Notes under the pieces: generated by a model | Database searches by the model: none | What the model was told of the DNA's origin: nothing | Seen by the model: the letters and a program-made list of their open reading frames with translations, nothing else | Shown: positions 33,416 to 40,780 of the stretch, piece by piece | Position numbering within the stretch: the stretch's first letter is position 1 | Layout of the letters: each line of letters opens with the position of its first letter | Source of the DNA: an uncultured Eubacteriales bacterium | Lineage (GTDB): Bacteria > Bacillota > Clostridia > Oscillospirales > Butyricicoccaceae | NCBI GenBank assembly: GCA_910579575.1 | Contig: CAJTUM010000004.1 | Coordinates: 124,001-188,000, forward strand | Direction of reading: 5' to 3' | Length of the DNA: 64,000 nucleotides | Position numbers and translations under genes: made by a program

Positions 33416-33985
33416 TCACATGATGTCGCCCAGGTCGTCGCCGTCGCCCATGTAGCCGTCGTCGAAGTCGTCCTCGGCACGGCTGCCGCCGGACAGGCGC
33501 TCACCGTCGCAGATTTTCTGCACATTGTTGAGGCCCACGGCCACACCATTATTGCCGTTGCTGGAGAAGGGGTAGAACATCAGGGAGAACCGGCAGTAGC
33601 ACCCGCTGTAAATCTCCTCCTGGTCCATGATGGCGTTGCGGGCCAGGTCCACCACGCCCGGCTGCTTGCTGGAGTTGGCGTTGAGGAACCAGCAGCCCTG
33701 GAACGCCTCGTCCTCCGGCCTTTCCTCGTCGCCGTCCCTCATGGGCAGCTTCAGCTTGGGGGGCTTCTTGCCCTTCCACTTGGCCTTGATGCCGTCCTGG
33801 GTGGCCGCCTCCATAGCCGCCTCCACCTTCTTGGTCATGGCTGTGTCGCTCTTGGGCCAGATGATGCAGGCGCTGTACTTCTTGGGGGACTTCTCGTCCA
33901 TGCTGGACGGCTCCCAGATGTGGGCGTAGGACAGGCGGCACTTGCCGGTAATCACCTTGCAGGGGTTGTTGACGTTGTTAGCCAT
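33416..33985 (-). CDS. DUF2815 ssDNA-binding-like protein
   Basis: 189 aa from ATG 33985, AGGAGG upstream. Beta-rich core with CRLSYAHIWEPSSMD and YCRFSLMFYPFSSNGNNGVAVGLNNVQ, and an acidic tail rich in Asp, as in single-strand binding proteins. DUF2815 genes lie between DUF2800 and polymerase A genes in many clostridial phages, exactly as here. Confidence 0.9.
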   Translation of the reverse strand: MANNVNNPCKVITGKCRLSYAHIWEPSSMDEKSPKKYSACIIWPKSDTAMTKKVEAAMEAATQDGIKAKWKGKKPPKLKLPMRDGDEERPEDEAFQGCWFLNANSSKQPGVVDLARNAIMDQEEIYSGCYCRFSLMFYPFSSNGNNGVAVGLNNVQKICDGERLSGGSRAEDDFDDGYMGDGDDLGDIM

Positions 33986-35153
33986 TTTCAATATCCTCCT
34001 TAAAATCTTCTGCCGCTTTGGCGGCGGTGTTGATGGGGGGCCGCTTGTCGGCCTCCGGGACTAACGTGGGTGCGCCTTCGGGCTTGATGATGTACTGCCC
34101 GGCCAGCTCTCCGAATTTCTTCTTGCCGACCAGCTTTTCCATAGCAGTCAGGCCCAGCAGCTCGCGGGGTTTGTAGATGTCGGCCACTTTGTAACCGGCC
34201 TTGCGGAGAGCGGCGGCGATGCTGTCGGTGTCTGCATACTTGCGGTTGCTTCTGCCCTCCACCACCTTGTAGCCGGGGAAGCTAACCCCCTGGTTGATCG
34301 CAGCGTCCAGGGCGTAGTCCTCCACGCTCTTGGCCCAGGCGGTCAGGGCGGGCAGCCGGGCCAGGACCTCGGCCACCTCGTCAGGGGACAGGAGCGGCGG
34401 GTCTGCGAAGTCCCGCTTGGCAAGCTCCAGCTGGTAGTCGCGGTGCGCCCGGCAGATGGGGGAGGCCCGACACCACCGGCAAGTCCCCTCACCGGGGCAG
34501 AAGTCCCCCTCGCCCGCCCAGGCCAGGACGGCCCTGGGCTTCAGCTCGTTCTCCGCCCAGTCCAGCAGCTCCGCCCGCGTGACGGTAGCGGTGGAGATAC
34601 TGTCAAGCCGGGGCTGGAAGATGTTCATGCGGATGGTGCTGATTTCATAGGCCCAGGAGAGGGCCAGATAGCAGCCCAGGGCGTACAGCTTCATTTGCGG
34701 GTTGTTCTCGGCGCTGACGGGGACGCCCTTGCCGTATTTGAGGTCCACCACGTCCATCAGTCCGTCGGAAATGATGATGGCGTCCGAGGTACCAAAGCCC
34801 TCCGGCACATACTCGTCGAACTTCACCGTCTGCTCGATGAAGATACGGGGATCAGCGCACCGGGTCTTGGCCTCGGCCATACGTTCCTCCACGAAGGCGG
34901 CGTAGGCTTCCATGCACTCCCCCATCTCACCTGAGTACAGCGGGTCAGCCTGGGCGGCCTCCAGATCGGCGGTGATGTCGGCCCCCTCCCAGCGTTTCCT
35001 CAGAAGCAGCTCCCCGATGCGGTGGACCAGGGTGCCCTCCTGGGCGTACTCGCTGCCCTTGTCCTCGATACCCTCACCCAGCCGGGCGCTGGGCGGGCAG
35101 GCCATCCACATATGGGCGCTGGACGGCCCCAGCAGAGCGTGGAGGTCAGGCAT
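33978..35153 (-). CDS. DUF2800 RecB-like nuclease
   Basis: 391 aa from ATG 35153. It has the GSEYAQEGTLVHRIGELLL, DVVDLKYGKGVPVSAENNPQMKLYALG core (PD-(D/E)XK of the RecB kind: D and the LKYG Lys) and a later Cys cluster CPGEGTCRWCRASPIC, suggesting an Fe-S nuclease fold like Cas4/AddB. It likely processes DNA ends with the DUF2815 protein. It overlaps both neighbours by 8 bases. Confidence 0.9.
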   Translation of the reverse strand: MPDLHALLGPSSAHMWMACPPSARLGEGIEDKGSEYAQEGTLVHRIGELLLRKRWEGADITADLEAAQADPLYSGEMGECMEAYAAFVEERMAEAKTRCADPRIFIEQTVKFDEYVPEGFGTSDAIIISDGLMDVVDLKYGKGVPVSAENNPQMKLYALGCYLALSWAYEISTIRMNIFQPRLDSISTATVTRAELLDWAENELKPRAVLAWAGEGDFCPGEGTCRWCRASPICRAHRDYQLELAKRDFADPPLLSPDEVAEVLARLPALTAWAKSVEDYALDAAINQGVSFPGYKVVEGRSNRKYADTDSIAAALRKAGYKVADIYKPRELLGLTAMEKLVGKKKFGELAGQYIIKPEGAPTLVPEADKRPPINTAAKAAEDFKEDIENG

Positions 35154-35667
35154 TCTTCTCACCCAGCCCTTCCAGGTCGGCCAGGAAAGCGGCCCGGTCA
35201 TTCTCCGCGATAGCCGACATCCCGGAGACTCCGTACTTCTGAAGGATGGCCACCACGGCCTCCTTGCCGTACTTCCGGGACGCCTCGATCCCCTTGGCTC
35301 TCACCTGCTCCACCGTGGGCACCGGCTCCGGCTTATCACCAGGGGCAGACGTCGGGCCATTCGCCCCATCCACAGGGCCAGGAGCCGCCGTAGGGGCCGG
35401 GGCGGGCTTGGGGGTATCAGAGATAGGCTCCTGCACCGGGGCCTCCTGCTGGGGCTGCGTGGCCCCGTTCTGGGGCTTGGGCTGGGGCTGGTCGGTGGGG
35501 GCCTGCGCCTGGGCGGCGGCCAGCTTCTTTTCCTCGTGCTTCTCCGCCTCCAGGATGCGGCTGGCGGCGGCGTAGACGTCGGCATTCTGCATACAGTGCA
35601 TACCGAACGCGGTCAGGGAGGACAGAGCCTCCAGGGGCGTGTTGCCCGTGACTTTGATTTCCACCAT
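35146..35667 (-). CDS. Hypothetical protein with Pro/Gln/Ala-rich linker
   Basis: 173 aa from ATG 35667 (GGAAGGAAA upstream); the frame to 35967 is a shadow. N-terminal helices (residues 1-50), a low-complexity linker of Ala, Pro and Gln (55-120) and a C-terminal helical domain (EQVRAKGIEASRKYGKEAVVAILQKYG). Similar short C-terminal domains occur in phage recombination modules. Function not known. Confidence 0.8.
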   Translation of the reverse strand: MVEIKVTGNTPLEALSSLTAFGMHCMQNADVYAAASRILEAEKHEEKKLAAAQAQAPTDQPQPKPQNGATQPQQEAPVQEPISDTPKPAPAPTAAPGPVDGANGPTSAPGDKPEPVPTVEQVRAKGIEASRKYGKEAVVAILQKYGVSGMSAIAENDRAAFLADLEGLGEKNA

Positions 35668-35701
35668 GGGTTTCCTTCCTTTCGTGTGTTGTGATAACGG
35701 A

Positions 35702-35980
35702 TTACCGGGTGCCCTGGCGGGGCGTCCCCTTCTTCTTGGTGCGCAGGATATAGATGCACTGGTCCTTGCGGTAGAGGTCAAACACCTCCTGGAGCTTGTG
35801 GGTGAGGCGGAAGTTCCGCACCGTGTCATACCGGCGCTTGGCCTCCGCCGGGGTATCGTACTCGAAACACATATTTTTCTGCTGCCCGGCCATGAACACC
35901 TTGATGGCCGCGACCTCCTCGCTCTCCTTGGCACCGTTCCGGCGCTCCGGCAGATGCTCCAGGTCATAGGTGATTTTCAT
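35702..35980 (-). CDS. Hypothetical early phage protein
   Basis: 92 aa, basic C-terminus (ILRTKKKGTPRQGTR), begins MKITYDLEHLPERRN. It immediately follows the sigma-like gene. No family recognised. Confidence 0.75.
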   Translation of the reverse strand: MKITYDLEHLPERRNGAKESEEVAAIKVFMAGQQKNMCFEYDTPAEAKRRYDTVRNFRLTHKLQEVFDLYRKDQCIYILRTKKKGTPRQGTR

Positions 35981-36349
35981 TTAGCACACGCTCCTTGCAT
36001 AGATTGAATAGTTCTGATTATCATCCGTGACAATATCGCCCCAGGTCAGTCCGTCGGTGCCAGGGATAGGGGCGTCAAGGCTGATGGTCTTGATCCGGCG
36101 GTCCTGCTTCTGCCGCTCATTGTGGACAGCAGAACTCATGGCTTTCCAGACGATGGTGCTGAACTCGTACTTGTACAGCTCCGGGCGCCGGAACCAGTTT
36201 TTCACCGTGAGCAGATACCGAAAAATGACCACATCAAACCACTCGTCCGACGAGAGCCTTTGCGCCGAGAGGAACCGATTGACCATATAAAAGTTCTGCT
36301 CGGCCAAGGTCTGCTCCGCCGGGGACAGCGGGCTAAGCGATGCCCTCAT
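35981..36349 (-). CDS. Sigma-70 region 2-like protein
   Basis: 122 aa from ATG 36349. AEQNFYMVNRFLSAQ, DVVIFRYLLTVKNWF and YEFSTIVWKAMSSAVHNERQKQDRR resemble the sigma-70 region 2 helices, ending SLDAPIPGTDGLTWGDIV. There is no region 4 in this protein. It may need a separate promoter-recognition partner, such as the region 4-like ArpU protein at the end of the same operon. Overlaps the preceding gene by 17 bases. Confidence 0.72.
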   Translation of the reverse strand: MRASLSPLSPAEQTLAEQNFYMVNRFLSAQRLSSDEWFDVVIFRYLLTVKNWFRRPELYKYEFSTIVWKAMSSAVHNERQKQDRRIKTISLDAPIPGTDGLTWGDIVTDDNQNYSIYARSVC

Positions 36350-36620
36350 GAGCGGCCCCCTCCAGTTCGGCCTCCTCCTGAAGCTGCTGGACGTTGTAGA
36401 AACTGGCAGCGGCCTGGAAACCCTTCCGGGTGAGGTAGAACAGCGTAAAGTCTCCGATGCCATAGGCGTTCCAACCGCCATCAATTTTCTTGGCGTGGCA
36501 CACGGCGTCCCGGCCAAACAGATGCGCCGCCCGGAAACCCGGAACACAGTCCGCCTGGCCCAGCAGCACAGCCTCACGGCTGAACAGCTCGTCGACCTGG
36601 TTTTTACTCAGAATAGCCAT
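36333..36620 (-). CDS. Hypothetical early phage protein
   Basis: 95 aa beginning MAILSKNQVDELFSREAVLLG. AGGAGG lies upstream. It contains a FGRDAVCHAKKIDGGWNAYGIGDF stretch and an acidic end. Common in this gene neighbourhood in clostridial phages; function not known. Confidence 0.78.
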   Translation of the reverse strand: MAILSKNQVDELFSREAVLLGQADCVPGFRAAHLFGRDAVCHAKKIDGGWNAYGIGDFTLFYLTRKGFQAAASFYNVQQLQEEAELEGAAHEGIA

Positions 36621-36634
36621 TTTGAAAATCCTCC

Positions 36635-36663
36635 TTGTTTTTCGGGAGGGGGTGTGCTATAAT
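36635..36663 (+). promoter_or_regulatory. Plus-strand promoter-like sequence, antisense to the early operon
   Basis: TTGTTT, 17-bp spacer, TATAAT. The -10 lies in the loop between GAGGGGG and CCCCCTC, and CACATCCAA/TTGGATGTG pairs again at about 36694-36729. No plus-strand gene follows. It would give a short antisense RNA; it may be chance. Confidence 0.3.
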
Positions 36664-36736
36664 GGCAGAAATCCCCCTCGTGGGTTATGGGCTTCACATC
36701 CAAACGCTTTGGTCGGCAGGTTGGATGTGGGGCCTT

Positions 36737-37657
36737 TCACTTTGCGTCGGGGGCCTCCGGCGCTATGGACTTGATCCGCCGCACTGCACGGAGGGCGTTG
36801 TCGGTCAGCTGGCGCTGCCAGGCTTTCTGGCTCGGTGCCCAGCGAAACCCCTCGGCTTTCAGTTCGGCCCGGATAGCTTCATCAGGCTTTCCGTCAAAGA
36901 CGATTTGGAGCCGGTTCATCTCGGCATTGACCACGACCCGACCACCGTCAAACTCCCAGCCCTCCTGTGCCGGTTCAGCGGCCCGCTTCTCCAGCTCCTT
37001 TATGCGGGCCTCATACCGCCGAATGTTGGCGTTGTTGTTGGAAAGCTCAAAGGCGGGGTAGCCGATGCGGCCACAGTAGTCCGGCTCCCGAAGCTGCTTG
37101 ATTTCCTCCGGGGTATAGCCCAGTTCTTCCAGCTTGGCATCGCCCTTCGCCTTGTCCTTCATGCGGATGGCAGCGTTGGCGGCTTTCATAAGCTCCTGGT
37201 GCTTCTTCAACTTCTCCACTTTGGCTTTCAGCTTCTCCAGGGCCTGCGGGTCGTCGCCGCTTATGCCGCCCATGCCAGTGCTGCGGATTTTGGAGAGCAG
37301 CCCTTGAATATAGCTGAACTCCTCCGAATTTCGGTCCCAGGCGGCGTTTTGCTTCTCCTTTTTGCGGACGGGGAAGTTGCTGCCGCCAGCAATCAGGATA
37401 GAGGGGCACCGGGTGTCAATGCTGTGCCGCTGGTTCACGTTCTCGGCCAGCTTTTTGGCATAGAGGTCCAGCAGCTGGTCGATTCTCTCATGGTACATGG
37501 GGTCCACCCGACGCTTCTGCTGCTCTGCGATCTCGGCGGCCTCGTCCACCATGCGCTGGTATTCGGCGGTGGCGCTGCCGGGCACGTAATCGTAGAAGCT
37601 GTTCATTTCCTTGGCCCGCCGGGCCAAGTCCTCGTTGATGGGGTAATACTTGCTCAT
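36737..37657 (-). CDS. Conserved mobile-element protein, helical
   Basis: 306 aa from ATG 37657. A long coiled-coil middle (LEKLKAKVEKLKKHQELMKAANA), a Cys in EPDYCGRIGYPAFELSNNNANIRRYEARIKELEKR, and a C-terminal domain with FDGKPDEAIRAELKAEGFRWAPSQKAWQRQLTDNA. That last domain recurs in phage and conjugative-element proteins (LPD type). Biochemical role unknown. Confidence 0.82.
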   Translation of the reverse strand: MSKYYPINEDLARRAKEMNSFYDYVPGSATAEYQRMVDEAAEIAEQQKRRVDPMYHERIDQLLDLYAKKLAENVNQRHSIDTRCPSILIAGGSNFPVRKKEKQNAAWDRNSEEFSYIQGLLSKIRSTGMGGISGDDPQALEKLKAKVEKLKKHQELMKAANAAIRMKDKAKGDAKLEELGYTPEEIKQLREPDYCGRIGYPAFELSNNNANIRRYEARIKELEKRAAEPAQEGWEFDGGRVVVNAEMNRLQIVFDGKPDEAIRAELKAEGFRWAPSQKAWQRQLTDNALRAVRRIKSIAPEAPDAK

Positions 37658-37671
37658 GCGCTTGCATCCTT

Positions 37672-37938
37672 TCACGTTGGCCGTTTGGCGTCGATCCGCC
37701 GGATGCCGCCCAATACACAGGGCGCAGGCTCCGCCCGGTTCGTCCCCATCCGTAACAGGGTCAGAACATCGTCCAGGTTGATCAACGCTTTACTCCCGGC
37801 CCATACAACGGGCACCTTGCCGTCTTTCACAAGCTGCCTGACGTAGTGCTCGGTCACTTCGGAGCCGGGGTCCTGGGCCTTGATTTCAGCCACGATTTTC
37901 GGGGCCGTCCGCATACGCGGGATAGTTCCTTGCTCCAT
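37672..37938 (-). CDS. Excisionase-like HTH protein
   Basis: 88 aa from ATG 37938 with AAGGAGG upstream. EVTEHYVRQLVKDGKVPVVWAGSKALINLDDVLTLL is the winged-helix pattern of small excisionase/MerR-like DNA-binding proteins. It is the second gene of the early operon. It may act with the integrase in excision or as an early regulator. Confidence 0.78.
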   Translation of the reverse strand: MEQGTIPRMRTAPKIVAEIKAQDPGSEVTEHYVRQLVKDGKVPVVWAGSKALINLDDVLTLLRMGTNRAEPAPCVLGGIRRIDAKRPT

Positions 37939-37951
37939 TGGGGCCTCCTTC

Positions 37952-38161
37952 TCACTCGCTGACTTCTTCACCGACCGGGTTACGCAGAAGCTCGTCTACA
38001 GTAACGCCAAAGTAGTCCGCCACAAGTTTGAGCTTATCAACCGTCGGAGAAGATACGCTCCAGTTGCGAACCGTGGCATTGCCGAGGCCGGTTTCCCTCT
38101 CCAGCTTGGCGATGCTAACCCCGGTCTTTTTGCAAAGCCTGGAGATGTTGGTGAAGATCAT
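37952..38161 (-). CDS. Cro-like XRE regulator
   Basis: 69 aa from ATG 38161 (GTG 38170 also possible). FTNISRLCKKTGVSIAKLERETGLGNATVRNWSVSSPTVDKLKLVADYF is an XRE helix-turn-helix. It is the first leftward gene from the consensus promoter and faces the repressor gene, so it is the likely antirepressor-side (Cro) partner of the lysis-lysogeny switch. Confidence 0.88.
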   Translation of the reverse strand: MIFTNISRLCKKTGVSIAKLERETGLGNATVRNWSVSSPTVDKLKLVADYFGVTVDELLRNPVGEEVSE

Positions 38162-38206
38162 GCTATTCACCCTCCCTTCTTTTTTGGTCGAATTTAGAGA
38201 AAAGTC

Positions 38207-38235
38207 TTGACAACCTTTAGAGAATAATCTAAAAT
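38207..38235 (+). promoter_or_regulatory. Rightward repressor promoter
   Basis: TTGACA (38207-38212), 17-bp spacer, TAAAAT (38230-38235). It reads toward the CI-like gene with a leader of about 135 bases. The second operator lies in the spacer. Confidence 0.75.
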
Positions 38236-38302
38236 GTGAATTGTCACCTTCACTAAGAGAATTCCCTCGGCAGATTTAGGCTTTTCTCTAAATCCTACGG
38301 CC

Positions 38303-38331
38303 ATTATATAGGGAACTCTCTAAATTGTCAA
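38303..38331 (-). promoter_or_regulatory. Leftward early promoter (full consensus)
   Basis: Minus strand TTGACA (38331-38326), 17-bp spacer, TATAAT (38308-38303), a perfect consensus for both boxes. It drives the early operon. An operator overlaps the spacer at about 38316. It faces the repressor promoter so the two transcripts overlap by roughly 55 bases. Confidence 0.85.
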
Positions 38332-38376
38332 GCCCATTTTTAGGGCTTTCTCTAAAAAATTTTTTGGAGGGTCCTT

Positions 38377-38793
38377 ATGAACAGCGTTGAACGTGTACGG
38401 CAACTTTGCAAAGAACGGAAAATCCCGGTTTATCGACTTGAAAAAGACCTGGGATACGCAAACGGGTATATTAACCAGCTTCGCAAAGGCGTTTTCCCGG
38501 CTGACCGGCTCCTGGAAATTGCAAACTATTTCTCGGTGTCTGTCGATTTCCTTATGACCGGCGTTGAAACAGAAAAAGCGCCCGCCCTTACTGAAAAGGA
38601 CCGGCGCGATGTAGCGAAAGACGTGTATCAGATCATGGAGAGCCTGGAGAGCAGCGGGGAGCTTATGTTTGACGGTGTCCCCATGACCGAGGAATCCAAG
38701 GCGGCCATGGCCGCCGCTATGCGGATCGGGCTGGAGGAGGCCCGCCGCCGCAACAAGGCTCTATACACTCCGAAGAAGTTCAGAAAGGGGTAG
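38377..38793 (+). CDS. CI-like XRE repressor
   Basis: 138 aa, ATG 38377 with GGAGGG upstream. VRQLCKERKIPVYRLEKDLGYANGYINQLRKGVFPADRLLEIANYFSVSVDFLM is a clear XRE helix-turn-helix at residues 5-60. The C-terminal part is helical and differs from the cleavable LexA type, so induction probably works through the ImmA-like peptidase that follows 3 bases later. Confidence 0.9.
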   Translation: MNSVERVRQLCKERKIPVYRLEKDLGYANGYINQLRKGVFPADRLLEIANYFSVSVDFLMTGVETEKAPALTEKDRRDVAKDVYQIMESLESSGELMFDGVPMTEESKAAMAAAMRIGLEEARRRNKALYTPKKFRKG

Positions 38794-38796
38794 CTC

Positions 38797-39246
38797 ATGG
38801 ATAGCAAGGCGCTTGCAGCCCGCTTGTCCAAAAAGTACGATACCAGGGACCCGTTCCGGCTGGCGGATGAAATGGGCTTCATCGTAGTTTTTGCCCCGCT
38901 GGTCGGTATGCGGGGGTTTCAACAGCGTATCAAGCGGCAAAATATTATCTATATCAACGACGAGCTGGACGAACGGCAGCAGGCCCTTGTATGCGGCCAC
39001 GAGATGGGTCACCACTTCATGCACCGGGGGATGAACCGCATCTTTATGAACCTCAACACCCAGTTTGTCACCCAGAAATTCGAGAACGAGGCCAACCTGT
39101 TCTCCCTGGAGCTGATTTTCACAGACGAGGACTTGCAGCCGTTCTTGAACCGCTCCATCACCGACGCTGCGGCTTTTATGGGCGTGTCCATCCAGCTGGC
39201 CACTTGGCGGATGGAAACGGTGGTCCCTGGGGAGTGGGCCTGTTAA
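38797..39246 (+). CDS. ImmA/IrrE family metallopeptidase
   Basis: 149 aa. ALVCGHEMGHHFMHRG carries the HExxH zinc motif, and FENEANLFSLELI gives the downstream third ligand pattern of the ImmA/IrrE (DUF955) family. In ICEBs1, ImmA cleaves the repressor ImmR. The same pairing with the repressor gene here suggests repressor proteolysis as the induction mechanism. Confidence 0.93.
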   Translation: MDSKALAARLSKKYDTRDPFRLADEMGFIVVFAPLVGMRGFQQRIKRQNIIYINDELDERQQALVCGHEMGHHFMHRGMNRIFMNLNTQFVTQKFENEANLFSLELIFTDEDLQPFLNRSITDAAAFMGVSIQLATWRMETVVPGEWAC

Positions 39247-39255
39247 AACAAAAAA

Positions 39256-39289
39256 AGCCGCTGCTGGTGCTGGAACACCAACAGCGGCT
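39256..39289 (-). terminator. Terminator after the ImmA-like gene (T-run on minus strand)
   Basis: AGCCGCTG...CAGCGGCT stem with a few bulges; A-run at 39248-39256 gives a T-run leftward. It would stop antisense transcription coming from the integrase side and may also slow rightward transcription. Confidence 0.6.
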
Positions 39290-39291
39290 CC

Positions 39292-39327
39292 GGGGACGTG
39301 ATAAGATTGCACCCCTATCACGTCCCC
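39292..39327. other. Hairpin upstream of integrase
   Basis: Perfect 12-bp inverted repeat GGGGACGTGATA / TATCACGTCCCC with a 12-nt loop, about 30 bases before the integrase start. No T-run follows, so it may be an operator, a binding site for the integrase's extra HTH or excisionase, or a weak terminator. Confidence 0.5.
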
Positions 39328-39358
39328 CATTTTAGCACAAAAATGGAGGGATTACAAC

Positions 39359-40780
39359 ATGGCAACAGTAGAAAAACGCGGAAAAGGATACCGCATCACC
39401 GTTGCGGCGGGCATCGACCTCAACGGCAAGCAGATCCGTCACCGCATGGTCTGGACCCCGGACGAGAAGCTGACGCCCCGCCAGGTGGAGAAAGAGCTGA
39501 ACCGGCAGATTGTCCGCTTTGAAGAACAGGTCAAGACCGGCTCCGCAGCCCTGGACGGGAACGTGCGCTTCGTAGACTTCGCGGAGCGGTACATGAAAGA
39601 CTATGGCCGTCTGAACCTAAAGCCCACCACCCTGTCCAACTATGAACGGAACCTGGTCCGCATCAATCAGGCCATAGGCCACATTCGGCTGAAGGACCTA
39701 ACCCCCATGCACATCCAGGCATTTTACCGCAATCTCCAGGAGGACGGTATCCGGCAGCACACCACCGCCACGGCCACCCCGGCCCTGTCCGAGTGGATCA
39801 GCCAGCAGCATATCTCCAGATCCGCCTTTGCCAAAAAAGCCGGCATCACCCATCAGACCGTGAGCCAGGCCCTAAAGGGCAACACGATCAACCAGGCGTC
39901 CGCCGAGAAGATCGCCGCTGCCATTGGCGTGGAGGTCAAGGAGCTGTTCACCGTCAATGCCGACACCACGCCCCTGGCCCCGGCCACGATCCACTCTTAC
40001 CACCGCACCATTTCCTCCATCCTGGAGAGGGCGGTCAAATGGAAGTGCATCCCCAGCAATCCGGCGGAACGGGCGGAGCTGCCCTCCCTGGCCGGGCACA
40101 AGGCCCGATACCTGGACGAGCCGGACGCCAAACGGATGCTGCAGCTGCTCCAGGCCGAGCCGATCAAGTGGCGGGCACCCATCATCTTCGACCTGCTCTC
40201 CGGCCTCCGCCGGGCGGAGCTGCTGGGCCTGCGCTGGCAGGACGTCAACTTGGACGACGGCGTGGTGCATATCGTCCAGACCTCCAACTATGTGTCCGGC
40301 AAGGGCGTGTATGTCAGCACCCCCAAGACGGAGGACTCGGACCGATACCTCCGCGTTTCCCGGACCGCCGTTCTGATTCTGCTGGAGTATAAACGCTGGC
40401 AGGATGAAATGCGGGACAAGGTGGGCGACGCCTGGGAGGGCACCCCGGAGGACGACAGGATCTTCACCAACGAAGTGGGGCGGCCTATGTTCCCCACCTC
40501 CATCACCCAATGGATGGGGAAGTTCATCAAGCGGACCGGCCTCCCCCCGGCCTGCGTCCACTCGCTCCGGCATACATACGCCAGCCTGCTGATTGCGGAC
40601 AAGACGCCGCTGGTGGTAGTGGCCAGCAACCTCGGCCACGCCCAGGTCAGCACCACCAACGATATTTACAGCCACGTTATAGCCTCGGCGGAGGCCAAGG
40701 CCGCCGAAGTCCTGGATAAGTTCTCCGACGACATTCACCCCAAATTCACCCCAAGCGAAAAAAAAGAGGGCGTGTCGTAA
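39359..40780 (+). CDS. int: Tyrosine integrase with inserted HTH domain
   Basis: 473 aa. Arm-binding N-terminus (1-60), core-binding SAM-like domain (70-135 continued at 205-235), catalytic domain with SGLRRAELLGLRW (Arg at about 284), HSLRHTYAS (401-409), NLGHAQ (424-429) and the nucleophile in NDIYSHV (Tyr 437). Between the halves of the core-binding domain lies an extra XRE-like helix-turn-helix (about 143-197, SRSAFAKKAGITHQTVSQALKG). The gene ends next to a tRNA-Thr fragment, its attachment site. Confidence 0.95.
   Translation: MATVEKRGKGYRITVAAGIDLNGKQIRHRMVWTPDEKLTPRQVEKELNRQIVRFEEQVKTGSAALDGNVRFVDFAERYMKDYGRLNLKPTTLSNYERNLVRINQAIGHIRLKDLTPMHIQAFYRNLQEDGIRQHTTATATPALSEWISQQHISRSAFAKKAGITHQTVSQALKGNTINQASAEKIAAAIGVEVKELFTVNADTTPLAPATIHSYHRTISSILERAVKWKCIPSNPAERAELPSLAGHKARYLDEPDAKRMLQLLQAEPIKWRAPIIFDLLSGLRRAELLGLRWQDVNLDDGVVHIVQTSNYVSGKGVYVSTPKTEDSDRYLRVSRTAVLILLEYKRWQDEMRDKVGDAWEGTPEDDRIFTNEVGRPMFPTSITQWMGKFIKRTGLPPACVHSLRHTYASLLIADKTPLVVVASNLGHAQVSTTNDIYSHVIASAEAKAAEVLDKFSDDIHPKFTPSEKKEGVS

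Larger units (their letters stand above)
38193..38356. promoter_or_regulatory. Operator array of the lysogeny switch
   Basis: Six related sites with core TTTAGAGAA: direct at 38193 and 38216, a weaker one at about 38254, and inverted (TTCTCTAAA) at 38284, about 38316 and 38347. They flank and overlap both promoters. Symmetric arrangement around the intergenic centre suggests binding by the CI-like and Cro-like proteins. Confidence 0.75.
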
